DNA of 64,000 nt from JBGPHT01 sp041484525 (GTDB taxonomy: Bacteria > Acidobacteriota > Terriglobia > Bryobacterales > Bryobacteraceae), in NCBI GenBank assembly GCA_041484525.1, contig JBGPHT010000017.1, forward strand, positions 14,784 through 78,783, read 5' to 3'. This document shows positions 1-9,205 of the stretch, in pieces; position 1 is the first letter of the stretch; every line of letters begins with the position of its first letter. The notes below the pieces were generated by a model that was not told where the DNA came from, searched no databases, and worked only from the letters and a program-made list of their open reading frames with translations. A program made the translations under genes and the position numbers.

Positions 1-2294
1 TTCTCGGCCGTGTACGCCGCCGTGTCCGGTGCCTTCATGAAGGGCGCCACGATCGGCCGCGCCGCGGCGTCGAACTGCGTCATTGGCCTGAGGCCCAGCA
101 GGTACTCCATGGTCCGCAGAATCGACGTCGTGTTGTACATCGTGCCGTCCACCGCGTGCCGCTTGATCCACGACGAAATCACGAACGCCGGCGAGCGGTG
201 CGAATCCACGTGGTCGGGCCCGTTCTGCGCGTCGTCTTCCACCACGAAGATGGCGGTGCTGGTCCAGAACTTCGATTTCGAAACCGATTCCACCAGCAGG
301 CCCAACGCGTAATCGTTGTCGGCGGCGGAAGAGAGCGGCGCGGTCTTGCCGGCCGCCGTACCGTTGGTATGGTCGTTGCCCAGCCGCATCACGATCAGCC
401 GCGGCATCTGCCCCGTCCTCTCGTATTCCGCCAGTTCACTTTGAAAAACCTTCACGCGCTCCACATCGGGATACGCCAGGTCGAATCCGCGGTAGAACCG
501 GTTCGTCACCTTGGATAGCACCGGATCGCGCACGCCCGTCACCTGTTCCGAGCCCGCGGGCGCGTTCGGTTTGTTGTTCACCATGTAGCCGAAATTGCGG
601 ATCGAAAGGCCGGCCGCCCCGGCGTTGGTCCACAGGTATCCGGCTGGCGGCAGCGAGGCCGGGTCCGTCTCCTCGAAGTCGTACGTCTTGCGCCGATTGG
701 CGTACTTGTTGGGCCACATCTTCTGCACATAGTCGGGCGCAATCGCCGCCGTCGACCAGTTGTGACCGTCCGCGCTCACATCCGAATTTACGTAGAAGTT
801 GTCCAGCAGCACGAACTCGCGCGCCAGCTTGTGATGATTCGGCATCACGTTTTCGCCGAAGAGCACCAGCTTCGCGTCGCCGTTCCCTTCCTTCATGTCG
901 CCCAGCACCTGGTCGTATGTGCGATTCTCCTTGACGATGTAGATCACGTGCTCGATGCGCGGCAATTGGTTGGGTGCGTCCAGTTTGTCGTCACGGTACG
1001 CCGAATTCGCTAGCGCCGCGCGCGTCCACTCGGCAAGCTGGTTGTCCGGGAACGGCTCGATCCAGGAGACGGTGCCCGTCTGCATGCGCGCCACGAACCC
1101 CGGGTTAGGCGGGCCTTCGTGCACCGGCTCCGGACGCCGCACCGGACTCGGCCCGTTGGGGTTCGGAAAGGAGCGCAGGCCCTTGCCATTCACCACCGCC
1201 AGCGTTCCCGAGGGCAGCACGCGCACCGCCGTGGGATACCAGCCGGCGGGAATAAACCCTTCCACGCGGCTGCGTTCGCCCGCCACGTTGACCGCCGCCG
1301 CCACATTCCCGTCCGAGCACGCTACATACATCCGCTTGCCGTCCGGAGTCAGCGCCAGTGCCGAGGGCGTCATCCCCACCGGCTGACGCGGCGTCATCGC
1401 CAGGTTGATGCTCTCCACCACGTTCAATTCTTTGGACGCGCTCACGCTCACCGCGTAAACGTTGTTGGTGTTCGCCGCCGCTACGAACATCCGCGCCGTC
1501 CACGGGGCCTCGTTCTCCTCCGCGCCTTCCGGCGCACCGTTACGCCACAGAATGTCGGTCGGATGCGCGCCGATCCGCACTGTCGCCAGCAGGCTCCCGT
1601 TCGACGCATCGTAATGCCCCATAGTGCCGTCGGCCCAATGCGTCACGAAGAAGGATTTGCCGTCGGGATGAAACAAAATGCGGTACGGCCGCCGCCCCGT
1701 CTTGATCTTCTGAATGACCATCCCGGATTGGGGATTGATCACCATGATGGTGTCGCGGTACAGACTGGCAGCGTACAACAATCGGCCGTCCGGCGAAAAC
1801 GCCACGTCGCCGATGAAGTCCTGATCGGTCTTTCCTTTTTCGTCAAACGGCGCGGCGAACGTCCGCCCCGGCTGCAGTTTGCCGCCGGCCAGGGTGAATT
1901 CGAAAACCGCGGCTTGCGATCCTCCGCCCACGTAGACGCGGTCGCTCCGCGGCTGGAACGCGAGCCCCAGCCACCCGTCCGCCACGGGCGTCGAGCTCAC
2001 GACGTTGCCCGTCGACGCGTCCAGCACGCTGATGGAAGGCGGCCGGTATCCGCCGTTCAGGACTAACATGTACTTCGCATCCTGCGACAGTGCCGTCGCC
2101 ATGGGCAAGGTGTCGAGCGCGATCTGCTTCCCCACCGGCTGCAGTTTCCATCCGCTGTTGAGCAGGAATCCGCCCCCCGGAAGCGGCCCCACTTGTTCCC
2201 GCGGCGCCGGCTGCGACATCAGCAGCGCCCCCGCCGAAACGATCGCAATTGCCAGAGCGATTCGCAGACTCGCGGTTCCCAGTGCTGGTTTCAT
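1..2294 (-). CDS. YncE-like beta-propeller / phosphoesterase family protein (3' end cut by window edge)
   Basis: This is a secreted two-domain protein. The first part is a YncE/YVTN-type beta-propeller with repeated blades (for example FSPDGRLLYAAS and LTPDGKRMYVACSDG). The second part is a phosphoesterase/alkaline-phosphatase-like domain that begins near IEHVIYIVKENRTYDQVLGD and continues through VSADGHNWSTAAIAPDYV, MRLGNDHTNG and FVVEDDAQNGPDHVDSHRSP, which supply the Asp/His metal ligands of that family. About 764 codons are visible and the frame is still open at position 3, so the C-terminus lies outside the window. The start ATG at 2294 gives a hydrophobic leader (IALAIAIVSAGALLM). Proteins of this fusion type are common in Acidobacteriota; the substrate is unknown. 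It follows the DUF1579-like gene by 120 bp. Confidence 0.85.
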   Translation of the reverse strand, partial: MKPALGTASLRIALAIAIVSAGALLMSQPAPREQVGPLPGGGFLLNSGWKLQPVGKQIALDTLPMATALSQDAKYMLVLNGGYRPPSISVLDASTGNVVSSTPVADGWLGLAFQPRSDRVYVGGGSQAAVFEFTLAGGKLQPGRTFAAPFDEKGKTDQDFIGDVAFSPDGRLLYAASLYRDTIMVINPQSGMVIQKIKTGRRPYRILFHPDGKSFFVTHWADGTMGHYDASNGSLLATVRIGAHPTDILWRNGAPEGAEENEAPWTARMFVAAANTNNVYAVSVSASKELNVVESINLAMTPRQPVGMTPSALALTPDGKRMYVACSDGNVAAAVNVAGERSRVEGFIPAGWYPTAVRVLPSGTLAVVNGKGLRSFPNPNGPSPVRRPEPVHEGPPNPGFVARMQTGTVSWIEPFPDNQLAEWTRAALANSAYRDDKLDAPNQLPRIEHVIYIVKENRTYDQVLGDMKEGNGDAKLVLFGENVMPNHHKLAREFVLLDNFYVNSDVSADGHNWSTAAIAPDYVQKMWPNKYANRRKTYDFEETDPASLPPAGYLWTNAGAAGLSIRNFGYMVNNKPNAPAGSEQVTGVRDPVLSKVTNRFYRGFDLAYPDVERVKVFQSELAEYERTGQMPRLIVMRLGNDHTNGTAAGKTAPLSSAADNDYALGLLVESVSKSKFWTSTAIFVVEDDAQNGPDHVDSHRSPAFVISSWIKRHAVDGTMYNTTSILRTMEYLLGLRPMTQFDAAARPIVAPFMKAPDTAAYTAE

Positions 2295-2414
2295 AGGACC
2301 CTATCATTGTACCGGGGTGGAGGTGGCAAAACCCGTGGGTCCCGGCCGGTTCGTCGACGCGTGCCAGCGGCATCAGACCAATCGCGAGGCCGGCCTTCCG
2401 GCGCGCAGGATGGA

Positions 2415-3011
2415 CTACTTCTTGGGCGCCGGCGCTTCCTGTTTGCTGAATTTGATGCTCATTACTTTTTTTTCGCCGGAGCCATCGTTCATGTAGGAAG
2501 TGAGCGTGTAAGAGGTTGCCGTTCGATCGGAGATGACGTCCTTGATCGCAAGCTTCTTACCTTGCATAATTGTTTCGCCCTTGAAAACCAAGCTCTCGCC
2601 TTCTTTGTGTCCGGTCTCAATTACTACGCCCGGCGTCATCGAATCCGCCCAAACGAACTTGTATGCTTTCTCGTTCGGATCCCAAGTCATCACGCCATGG
2701 CCCGAAAAATTGCCCATTGCGTTTTTCGATCGCTGTTCCATCAGCAGCGAAAAACCTCCGGGACCCAGTCGAACCGTGCTCGTTCCCGAACCTGTGCCGC
2801 CTGCAGGAGTGAAAGGGCTGGGCTCGAACGTTTCCTCGCTGGTCCAGGTCCCCGTCAGGCTGCGAATATCCTTCATCTCCGGACCCGGTTTTGGCAGGGC
2901 CATCTCGGCAGTGCCGGCCGATTTCTTGCTGGCGGCCGGCTTGTCCTGGGCGGAAGCCGACAGGCATAGAAGGCCGGCGGCGAGTAGCGTAATACAGGAA
3001 GTTCTCGTCAT
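2415..3011 (-). CDS. secreted DUF1579-like protein
   Basis: This is a 198-residue protein with a signal peptide (MTRTSCITLLAAGLLCLSASAQ) followed by one domain with LTGTWTSEETF, GPGGFSLLMEQRS, MTWDPNEKAYKFVWADS and a lysine-rich tail. The pattern fits the DUF1579 family of small beta-rich secreted proteins, whose function is not known. I chose the ATG at 3011 over an upstream in-frame start at 3113 because it begins the signal peptide and has GGGGGA seven bases upstream; the upstream start would also overlap the preceding gene. It lies between a phosphoesterase and a small membrane protein, and nothing in its sequence ties it to the T6SS. Confidence 0.7.
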   Translation of the reverse strand: MTRTSCITLLAAGLLCLSASAQDKPAASKKSAGTAEMALPKPGPEMKDIRSLTGTWTSEETFEPSPFTPAGGTGSGTSTVRLGPGGFSLLMEQRSKNAMGNFSGHGVMTWDPNEKAYKFVWADSMTPGVVIETGHKEGESLVFKGETIMQGKKLAIKDVISDRTATSYTLTSYMNDGSGEKKVMSIKFSKQEAPAPKK

Positions 3012-3093
3012 ATGCGATCCCCCGTTTCGAATAGAATTTGTCTCTGATGCAGTTATAGCAAAATCTTCCGGCTCGAAGACTGCCAATACGTGG

Positions 3094-3354
3094 TTATGTC
3101 TTCCCGCTCTCAACTTTCGTGTTCATCTGAATCGCAAGCTGCCGCGCCAGCGCACCGGAACCGCCGGCCAGGCCGCATGCCACACCGGTGCTGATTCGAT
3201 CGAAGACCTCGTCCTGGAGCAACGTGGCCATGCAGATGCCAACGGCCACGACAACTGCCAGGTTGATCGGCCCCCACTTCCACTTGCCCAGGTATGCCAG
3301 GCCGGCGCCAGGCAGAAGGATGCTCAACAGGAGCGCCACAAATGGTTTCTTCAT
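3094..3354 (-). CDS. small membrane protein with two hydrophobic segments
   Basis: This is an 86-residue protein. It has a hydrophobic N-terminus (FVALLLSILLPGAGLAYLGK), a KWKWGPIN turn and a second hydrophobic stretch (LAVVVAVGICMATLL), then a polar tail. The first segment resembles the opening of short TM2-like or TM-helix hairpin proteins (PGxGxxYLGKW). It is the last gene before the strand-continuous T6SS block and begins 16 bp after the PAAR gene stop, so it may be co-transcribed with it. A role as a membrane partner or immunity-like protein for the vgrG/PAAR island is possible, but the sequence does not show it. Confidence 0.6.
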   Translation of the reverse strand: MKKPFVALLLSILLPGAGLAYLGKWKWGPINLAVVVAVGICMATLLQDEVFDRISTGVACGLAGGSGALARQLAIQMNTKVESGKT

Positions 3355-3370
3355 GGCGTTCGCGCTCTCT

Positions 3371-3664
3371 CTATCCGCCCACCAGCACCGTTGACCAGCC
3401 CCTCACGATCATGCCGCCGTGCGCGGCCGGGTCCAACATTCGGGCCTGCGGCAGACCCATGGTCAGCACCGTCATCGATCCTTTGATGACGATTCCGGGC
3501 GGGCCGGCGCACATTGTCATGTCCGTGATGCGCGCGGCGGGCTGTCCCCCGATGATCACCGTCACCGCGCCCGGCGGCATGATGACGCCGCCCACGTGTG
3601 GCACGACACCCGTCACCGCGGGACAGATATGCGGGTCCCCCACTCTAGCGGCCGGCATTCCCAT
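3371..3664 (-). CDS. PAAR-domain T6SS spike tip protein
   Basis: This is a 97-residue PAAR protein, the sharp tip that caps the VgrG spike of the T6SS. The Pro-Ala-Ala-Arg motif is visible twice: MPAARVGDPHICPAV near the N-terminus and QPAARITDMTMCAG in the middle. The His/Cys positions (H12, C14 and later C and H) are those expected to hold a metal at the tip. The protein has no C-terminal effector extension, so any cargo must be separate. The start at 3664 is preceded by AAGGAGAGCGT. It follows the unknown gene at 3674-4255 by nine bases and vgrG is next upstream, the usual vgrG-adaptor-PAAR arrangement. Confidence 0.9.
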   Translation of the reverse strand: MGMPAARVGDPHICPAVTGVVPHVGGVIMPPGAVTVIIGGQPAARITDMTMCAGPPGIVIKGSMTVLTMGLPQARMLDPAAHGGMIVRGWSTVLVGG

Positions 3665-3673
3665 ACGCTCTCC

Positions 3674-4255
3674 TTATGCTTTCTTCTCCCACAGCTTAAT
3701 GCGATTCGTCACGTCCACACCTTGCGCTACGAAACTCTTGAATCGCTCCGGCGCCTCTTCCGGCTCGCCGCTCACGGCGGCAAGAATCACCGCGTTGGCC
3801 ACCGCCTTGGCCGCTAGGAATTCACCGGGCGGTACCGCCGGCGCGTTCGGCGGAGCCATGCTGCCCGCGCTGAAAAACGCCGCCATTCCGGCGCACCCCG
3901 CGGCCGTCCCCAGGTCCGCCGCTTCGGCTGCGTCCATGGCCGCGCGGCGATTCTCGTCGCTCGGCTGCGCGATCCATTTCTCCGTGGCTTCGAGCGCAAC
4001 CTTGATCTTGGCAGGCGGATTCTCTCCAGCCGACCTGCGCGCCGACACCCAGGCCCACCACACCGACTCGCGCTTGGGCAGCGCATGCGCCAGAAACCGC
4101 ACCGCATCCATATAGAGCTTCTGGTCCATCAGCGCCGACACGTACTCGAGCGGATGGGCTTCCGCGCGCACCAACGCCTGCGCCTTGTCGCCCAATTCCG
4201 ACACCGCGGAGATCGCCACGGTGGCCGATTTCGATTCTTCCTTCCGGGGTTCCAT
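3674..4255 (-). CDS. uncharacterised protein between vgrG and PAAR genes
   Basis: This is a 193-residue protein that I do not recognise with certainty. It is soluble, mostly helical in appearance and has no signal peptide. The first half contains AHPLEYVSALMDQKLYMDAVRF and RESVWWAWVSARR; the second half has an Ala-rich stretch (AAMDAAEAADLGTAAGCAGMAAFFSAGSM). It starts one base after the vgrG stop and ends nine bases before the PAAR start, so the three genes are almost certainly one transcript. Proteins in this position are often adaptors that load a PAAR protein or an effector on VgrG. That role is inferred from position alone; it could equally be an effector chaperone. Confidence 0.65.
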   Translation of the reverse strand: MEPRKEESKSATVAISAVSELGDKAQALVRAEAHPLEYVSALMDQKLYMDAVRFLAHALPKRESVWWAWVSARRSAGENPPAKIKVALEATEKWIAQPSDENRRAAMDAAEAADLGTAAGCAGMAAFFSAGSMAPPNAPAVPPGEFLAAKAVANAVILAAVSGEPEEAPERFKSFVAQGVDVTNRIKLWEKKA

Positions 4256-4256
4256 A

Positions 4257-6350
4257 TCAGTTCAACAGGATGACCGCACCCTGAATCTTCGTCGGTCCCG
4301 AGCTGCTCATCTGCGTGATGGCGCTAGACGCCTTGAATTGCGCTTTCGCATCGATCACGATCTGTATGCCCGACAGCGTGATCCCCTGCTGGTCGATGGT
4401 GATGCTGTTCGCGCCCACCGTGAGCACGATCGACTTCCCGGCCGTAATCGAGTCCGTCTTCCCGACCGTCGAGGTTGTATCCTTGCCGATCGAAATGGAT
4501 TGGTCCACCCCCACGGTCAGCGAGTCGTTCTTATCCACCGTCTTCGTCCGGTTTTGATGGATCGTGATGGTCTCGTCTTTGTCGACCGTCTCCGTCCGGT
4601 TGGCATGGACCGTGATGGTCTCGTTGTTGTCGACCGTTTCCGTGCGGTCGTGCTTCACGTGCACGGTTTCGTCGTGGTCGATAGTCTTCGTCCTGTCGTG
4701 CCCTACCCAATGCGTCTCGTCGTTCTCTACCTCGATGTCCTGGTTCTTTTCCGCGTGAATCCAAACCTGCTCGCTGCCCTTCTTGTCTTCGAAGCGAATC
4801 GCGTTCGCATTCGCCGCCGTGCCGTTCTCCGAACTGCGGCTCAGTATCCCGCTTTGCGTCTTGTTCCCTGGCAGCTCCCACGGCGGCATGGTGAAGGCGT
4901 TATATACGCTCCCCACGACGATCGGCCGGTCGATATCGCCGTCCACAAATTCCACCATCACCTCCTGGCCGATGCGCGGAATGTGAATCCCACCCCAATG
5001 CTTGCCCGCCCAGAACGTGCAGACGCGAATCCAGCAGGAGCTGTCGGAGTCTTTCTTGCCCTCGCGGTCCCAATCGAACTGCACCTTGACGCGTCCGTAC
5101 TTGTCCGTGAAAATCTGCTCCTTATCCGGATCGCCGCTCGGGCCCACCACCACCGCCGACTGCACCCCATGCACCCGCGGAACCGGGGTCTTCCTTTGCG
5201 GCCGGAACGGCAATCCGATCGGGATCGCGGAAAAGCGGTTCTCATACGTGAACGGCTTCTCGTCCGCCCCGATCGGTTGATAGGCATCGTGTTCCACGCT
5301 CACCAACACGTACTTGCCGTCGTCGGAAAAGTGTTTGGTCAGTTCGAAGCCATGGCCGGCGGTCAACGCGGTCAGGTCGCTTCGGCCTTCGATCGCCATG
5401 CCCAGCACGGCTCCCTGCTGCATCCGGATCTCGACCGTCCGCTTGTTATCCTCGAAGATCTTCTGCACCTTGTCCGGCTGCGCGCCGCCGCCCTTGTCGA
5501 TTTCGTCAAAGCGGTTGGCGTATCCGCCGGGGTAGTCGTAGATCTCCAGGGAGGCGGCGCCGCCTGCCGTAAGTTTGTGCGTCGTGCGGCCGATCTGTAC
5601 CGAATCCTGAATCGGCTTGTCGGCCTCCAGATGCGTATTCGGCACCGAGAAATTGCGGTCGTGCAGCGTGTACTTCCCCGGCCGGATTTCCTGCGTCTTC
5701 GACCACGACGTCACCCGGTTCGTTTCCCGGACCTCACCCCTCAACTCCTCGAAGACCACTTTCGCCGAGAAGGGAATCGAGGGGTAGGATGACGGCTGAT
5801 TCGCCAGCACCATGGTATGCCCTTTGCCGGTATGTTTGAAGAAGTAGAAAATGCCTTCCTCTTCCATCAGGCGGCTGGCGAAATCGAAGTCCGTCTCGCG
5901 GAATTGAACCACGTATTCGCGCGGCTCCCAGGGGGTGTTGTCGATGTCGTACACAACATCGATCCCGGTGAAGACTTTCTTCAGAATCTCCGGAATCGTC
6001 AAATGCTGGAAGATCCGGCACTGCGCCCGGCGCGTCAGCAGCCAGGCCGTGGGAACCACTTCCAGCCGGTAGTGCGTGAAATCGAAATCTTGCTCTCCCT
6101 GCATCACCCGGCTGACGATGCCGCTGAAGTAACGCGTATCGTTGCCGATGTCGATCGTGAACTCGACCGTCGCCACCTTACCGAGCAAATCCTCGAATGC
6201 CGGCAGCTTCTTGGTATCTTCCCAGATCGTGTCCAACTCGAATCGGAATAGCTCGGAAATAGCCTCGCGCCCGCGGAATGCCGTCAGAACCAGCTTGTCC
6301 TTCCCCAACGGCGTAGTCAGCGTCAGCGGCCGATCGGTATGTGCGAACAT
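4257..6350 (-). CDS. vgrG: T6SS spike protein VgrG (TssI)
   Basis: This is a 697-residue VgrG, the trimeric spike at the front of the Hcp tube. The N-terminal gp27-like part has the family pattern FRFELDTIWEDT, EPREYVVQFRETDFDFASRLMEEEGIFYFF and the gp5-like OB region (FTDKYGRVKVQFDWDREG, WIRVCTFWAG, RIGQEVMVEFVDGDIDRPIVVGSVYN). The C-terminal third is a run of short repeats such as HDRTETVDNNETITVH and NRTKTVDKNDSLTVG, the triple beta-helix needle. No extra catalytic domain follows the needle, so it is a structural rather than evolved VgrG. The start at 6350 has GGAGGG seven bases upstream. It lies 58 bp downstream of clpV and upstream of the PAAR gene. Confidence 0.95.
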   Translation of the reverse strand: MFAHTDRPLTLTTPLGKDKLVLTAFRGREAISELFRFELDTIWEDTKKLPAFEDLLGKVATVEFTIDIGNDTRYFSGIVSRVMQGEQDFDFTHYRLEVVPTAWLLTRRAQCRIFQHLTIPEILKKVFTGIDVVYDIDNTPWEPREYVVQFRETDFDFASRLMEEEGIFYFFKHTGKGHTMVLANQPSSYPSIPFSAKVVFEELRGEVRETNRVTSWSKTQEIRPGKYTLHDRNFSVPNTHLEADKPIQDSVQIGRTTHKLTAGGAASLEIYDYPGGYANRFDEIDKGGGAQPDKVQKIFEDNKRTVEIRMQQGAVLGMAIEGRSDLTALTAGHGFELTKHFSDDGKYVLVSVEHDAYQPIGADEKPFTYENRFSAIPIGLPFRPQRKTPVPRVHGVQSAVVVGPSGDPDKEQIFTDKYGRVKVQFDWDREGKKDSDSSCWIRVCTFWAGKHWGGIHIPRIGQEVMVEFVDGDIDRPIVVGSVYNAFTMPPWELPGNKTQSGILSRSSENGTAANANAIRFEDKKGSEQVWIHAEKNQDIEVENDETHWVGHDRTKTIDHDETVHVKHDRTETVDNNETITVHANRTETVDKDETITIHQNRTKTVDKNDSLTVGVDQSISIGKDTTSTVGKTDSITAGKSIVLTVGANSITIDQQGITLSGIQIVIDAKAQFKASSAITQMSSSGPTKIQGAVILLN

Positions 6351-6408
6351 GCGAACCCTCCGTGGGGCAGCCGGAGACCCGTATCCGGTTCCTCCGCCCC
6401 GCCCTCAC

Positions 6409-9138
6409 TTACTGGTATATGAATTCCCCGTTTTCCCCCACGCTCACGTGAATCGGCCCCATCTTCTCCCGCTCCGCCATCCTCCCCAGAATCTGCCGCG
6501 AAATCTCCGGCAGCAGCGTGTTGGTCAGAATGTTGTCCACGTTGCGCGCGCCACTCTCCACTTCCGTGCAGCGCTTGGCCACTTCATCGATCAGCGCTTC
6601 GTCGTGCGTCAGCGCGATGCGGTGCGTCTCATCCAGCCGCCGCCGGATCTTGGCGACCTTCAATCGCACGATCGTCTTCAACGTCTCGTCCCGCACCGGG
6701 AAGAACGGAATCGTCACCATGCGCCCCAGAAACGCCGGTTTGAAAATCTTGTTTAGCTCCGGCTTCAGCGCCTTCACCAGTCCGTCCGAACTCGGCATCG
6801 TCTCCGGATCGGCCGTCAGCTTCATCAACGTGTCCGTCCCCGCGTTCGACGTCAGAATAATGATGGTGTTCTTGAAGTCGATCTCGCGCCCCTCGCCGTC
6901 CTCCATCTTGCCTTTATCGAATACCTGGAAGAACAGCTCGAGCACATCCGGGTGCGCCTTCTCCACTTCATCCAGCAGCACCACCGAGTACGGCCGTCGC
7001 CGCACCGCTTCCGTCAGCACGCCGCCCTCGCCGTAGCCCACATATCCCGGAGGCGACCCCTTCAGCGTCGAAACCGTGTGCGCCTCCTGAAACTCCGACA
7101 TGTTGATCGTGATCAGGTTGCGCTCGCCGCCGTAGAGCAGGTCCGCCAGCGCCAGCGCCGTCTCTGTTTTCCCGACGCCGCTCGGCCCCACCAGCATGAA
7201 GACGCCGATCGGCTTCGACGGATCCTCCAGGCTCGCCTTCGACGTGCGGATGCGCTCCGCGATCATTCCCAGCGCGTGGTCCTGCCCGATCACCCGCTTC
7301 CCCAGCGTCGATTCCAGCGTGAGCACGGACTGCACTTCGTCCTTGAGCATCTTGCCGATCGGGATTCCCGTCCACGCCGATACCACGTCGCCCACGATCT
7401 GCTCATCCACGCAGACGCGCATCAGCGGCGTCTCGCCCTGCACCGCCTCGAGTTCGGAGTTGAGCGACGCCAGTTCTGCCCGCAGCGCTTCGGGCTCGGC
7501 CGCCGCAACGGAAGCGTCACCCGCTGCGCCTTCGGCCGCTACGGCTCCTGCCGCCACGGCTCCACCCGCCGCGCCTCCCGCCGCCGCACCTCCAGCCGCC
7601 GCCGCTGCTGACGCCTGACCCGCGGTCTCAATCTGCCCCCGCACCTCGCGGATACGGCTGACCAGACCGCGCTCTTTCTCCCAGCGCGCCTGCAGTTCCG
7701 CCAGCAGCGCCTCGGCCACCGCCTTCTGCGCGGCGATGGCTTGCAGCCGTTCCGCGTGGTCCGCGCCCAGAGCCGCTTCGCGCTCGAGCACTCGCGTCTG
7801 CACCGTGCAATCGTCGATCTCTCGCGTGCAATCCTCAAGCGCCGCCGGCGTCGCATTCTGCCCCAGCGACAGCCGCGCGCACGCCGTGTCCAGCACGCTC
7901 ACCGCCTTGTCCGGAAGCTGCCGGTCGGGCAGATAGCGGTGCGACAGCTTTACCGCCGCCGCCAGTCCTTCGTCCAGAATCCGCACGTTGTGATGCTTCT
8001 CGAGCGCCGGCACCACGCCGCGCAGCATCACGCGGCACTTGGCTTCAGTCGGCTCTTCCACCTTCACCACTTGGAATCGCCGCGCCAGCGCCGGATCTTT
8101 TTCGAAATACTTCTTGTACTCCGACCACGTCGTGGCTGCGATCGTCCGCAACTCGCCGCGCGCCAGCGCCGGCTTCAGCAGGTTGGCCGCGTCGCCCTGT
8201 CCCGCCGTGCCGCCCGCCCCGATCATGGTGTGCGCTTCATCAATAAATAGGATGATCGGCGTCGGCGAGTTTTTCACTTCCTGGATCAGCCCCTTCAGCC
8301 GATTCTCGAACTCGCCCTTGATGCCGGCCCCCGCCTGCAACAGCGCCAGGTCGAGTGTCCGCACCGTCACGTTGCGCAGCACCGGGGGCACGTCCCCATT
8401 GACGATGCGCATCGCGAATCCTTCCACCACCGCCGTCTTCCCGACGCCCGCCTCCCCCGTCAGAATCGGATTATTCTGCCGACGCCGGGTGAGAATATCG
8501 ACAATCTGCCGGATCTCGAAATCCCGCCCCAGCACCGCGTCGATCTTCCCGTTCTTAGCGTTCTCCGTGAGGTTGACCGTGTACTGATCCAGGTTGGCCG
8601 TCTTGCCTCCAGCCTTGGGCGCCCCTGGTGCGCCGCCCGGCCCCGCCGCCGCAGGCTCCACCGTATACTCGCGCGAATCTTCCAGGATCGCGGGAAGCTG
8701 CTTCTTCAACGCCTCCGGTTCGATCTTCTGCAATTCCTTACTGACATCGCGCACGATGCGCGAGAGATCTTCATCGGAGACTAGCGCCATCACGATAAAG
8801 CCCGACCTGATCTGTGCTCCCCCGAATTCCAGCGAACCGATAGACCACGCCTCGCTGAGCATCTTTAACACTGTCGGACTGAAAAATGGCCGACTTGAAT
8901 TGCCTCGTTTCATACCTTCGACAGCAGCGGTAAGATCCTTTGCCAAGCGCGATCGATCGACGCCGAACTGCTTCAAGATGACGAAGAAGTCTGAATCCGT
9001 GGAGTCCAGTAGCTTAGTCAGCACATGCTCCACTTCAAGGTTGTAGTGAGTCTGAGCAACGCAAAGCCCTAAGCCGTCCTCAACAGCCTTCCGCGTTGTC
9101 GGATTAAGCTTCGCAACCAGCGGTTTCATCAAATCCAT
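6409..9138 (-). CDS. clpV: T6SS sheath-recycling AAA+ ATPase ClpV (TssH)
   Basis: This is a 909-residue Clp/Hsp100 ATPase that takes apart the contracted TssB-TssC sheath. It has a Clp-N region, a first AAA module with Walker A GEAGVGKTA and Walker B-like LFIDEAHTM, a middle coiled region, and a second AAA module with GPSGVGKTE and VLLDEVEKAHPD. I chose the ATG at 9138 because GGAGG stands five bases before it; a longer in-frame reading from 9249 would run through a dispersed repeat and into tssG. An unusual feature is an Ala/Gly-rich stretch of about 45 residues in the middle region (7485-7620), apparently inserted into the coiled coil. It lies downstream of tssG. Confidence 0.95.
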   Translation of the reverse strand: MDLMKPLVAKLNPTTRKAVEDGLGLCVAQTHYNLEVEHVLTKLLDSTDSDFFVILKQFGVDRSRLAKDLTAAVEGMKRGNSSRPFFSPTVLKMLSEAWSIGSLEFGGAQIRSGFIVMALVSDEDLSRIVRDVSKELQKIEPEALKKQLPAILEDSREYTVEPAAAGPGGAPGAPKAGGKTANLDQYTVNLTENAKNGKIDAVLGRDFEIRQIVDILTRRRQNNPILTGEAGVGKTAVVEGFAMRIVNGDVPPVLRNVTVRTLDLALLQAGAGIKGEFENRLKGLIQEVKNSPTPIILFIDEAHTMIGAGGTAGQGDAANLLKPALARGELRTIAATTWSEYKKYFEKDPALARRFQVVKVEEPTEAKCRVMLRGVVPALEKHHNVRILDEGLAAAVKLSHRYLPDRQLPDKAVSVLDTACARLSLGQNATPAALEDCTREIDDCTVQTRVLEREAALGADHAERLQAIAAQKAVAEALLAELQARWEKERGLVSRIREVRGQIETAGQASAAAAAGGAAAGGAAGGAVAAGAVAAEGAAGDASVAAAEPEALRAELASLNSELEAVQGETPLMRVCVDEQIVGDVVSAWTGIPIGKMLKDEVQSVLTLESTLGKRVIGQDHALGMIAERIRTSKASLEDPSKPIGVFMLVGPSGVGKTETALALADLLYGGERNLITINMSEFQEAHTVSTLKGSPPGYVGYGEGGVLTEAVRRRPYSVVLLDEVEKAHPDVLELFFQVFDKGKMEDGEGREIDFKNTIIILTSNAGTDTLMKLTADPETMPSSDGLVKALKPELNKIFKPAFLGRMVTIPFFPVRDETLKTIVRLKVAKIRRRLDETHRIALTHDEALIDEVAKRCTEVESGARNVDNILTNTLLPEISRQILGRMAEREKMGPIHVSVGENGEFIYQ

Positions 9139-9161
9139 GAATGCCTCCAATAAACTTGTTC

Positions 9162-9192
9162 TCGGCGCTCTCTGCGTCTCGGCGGTGAACAA
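9162..9192 (-). repeat. dispersed intergenic repeat of the 'TTCACCGCCGAGACGCAGAG' type
   Basis: On the minus strand the gap between tssG and clpV contains TTCACCGCCGAGACGCAGAG followed by AGCGCCGAGAA. This resembles a simple GC-rich intergenic sequence scattered through many environmental bacterial genomes, where it is often mistranslated as 'FTAETQR'. It sits inside the T6SS operon just before the clpV ribosome binding site. The match is from memory, not from a search. Confidence 0.5.
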
Positions 9193-9205
9193 ACGCCTTC
9201 GCCGT

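Noticed and set aside
1..2294. Phosphoesterase considered as a T6SS effector
   Set aside because: It has a signal peptide and a YncE propeller typical of general secreted proteins, and two unrelated genes lie between it and the T6SS block.
3064..3079. Possible terminator TCTTC-GAGCC-GGAAGA followed by TTTT on the minus strand
   Set aside because: The stem is only five pairs and the T-run is short; too weak to call.
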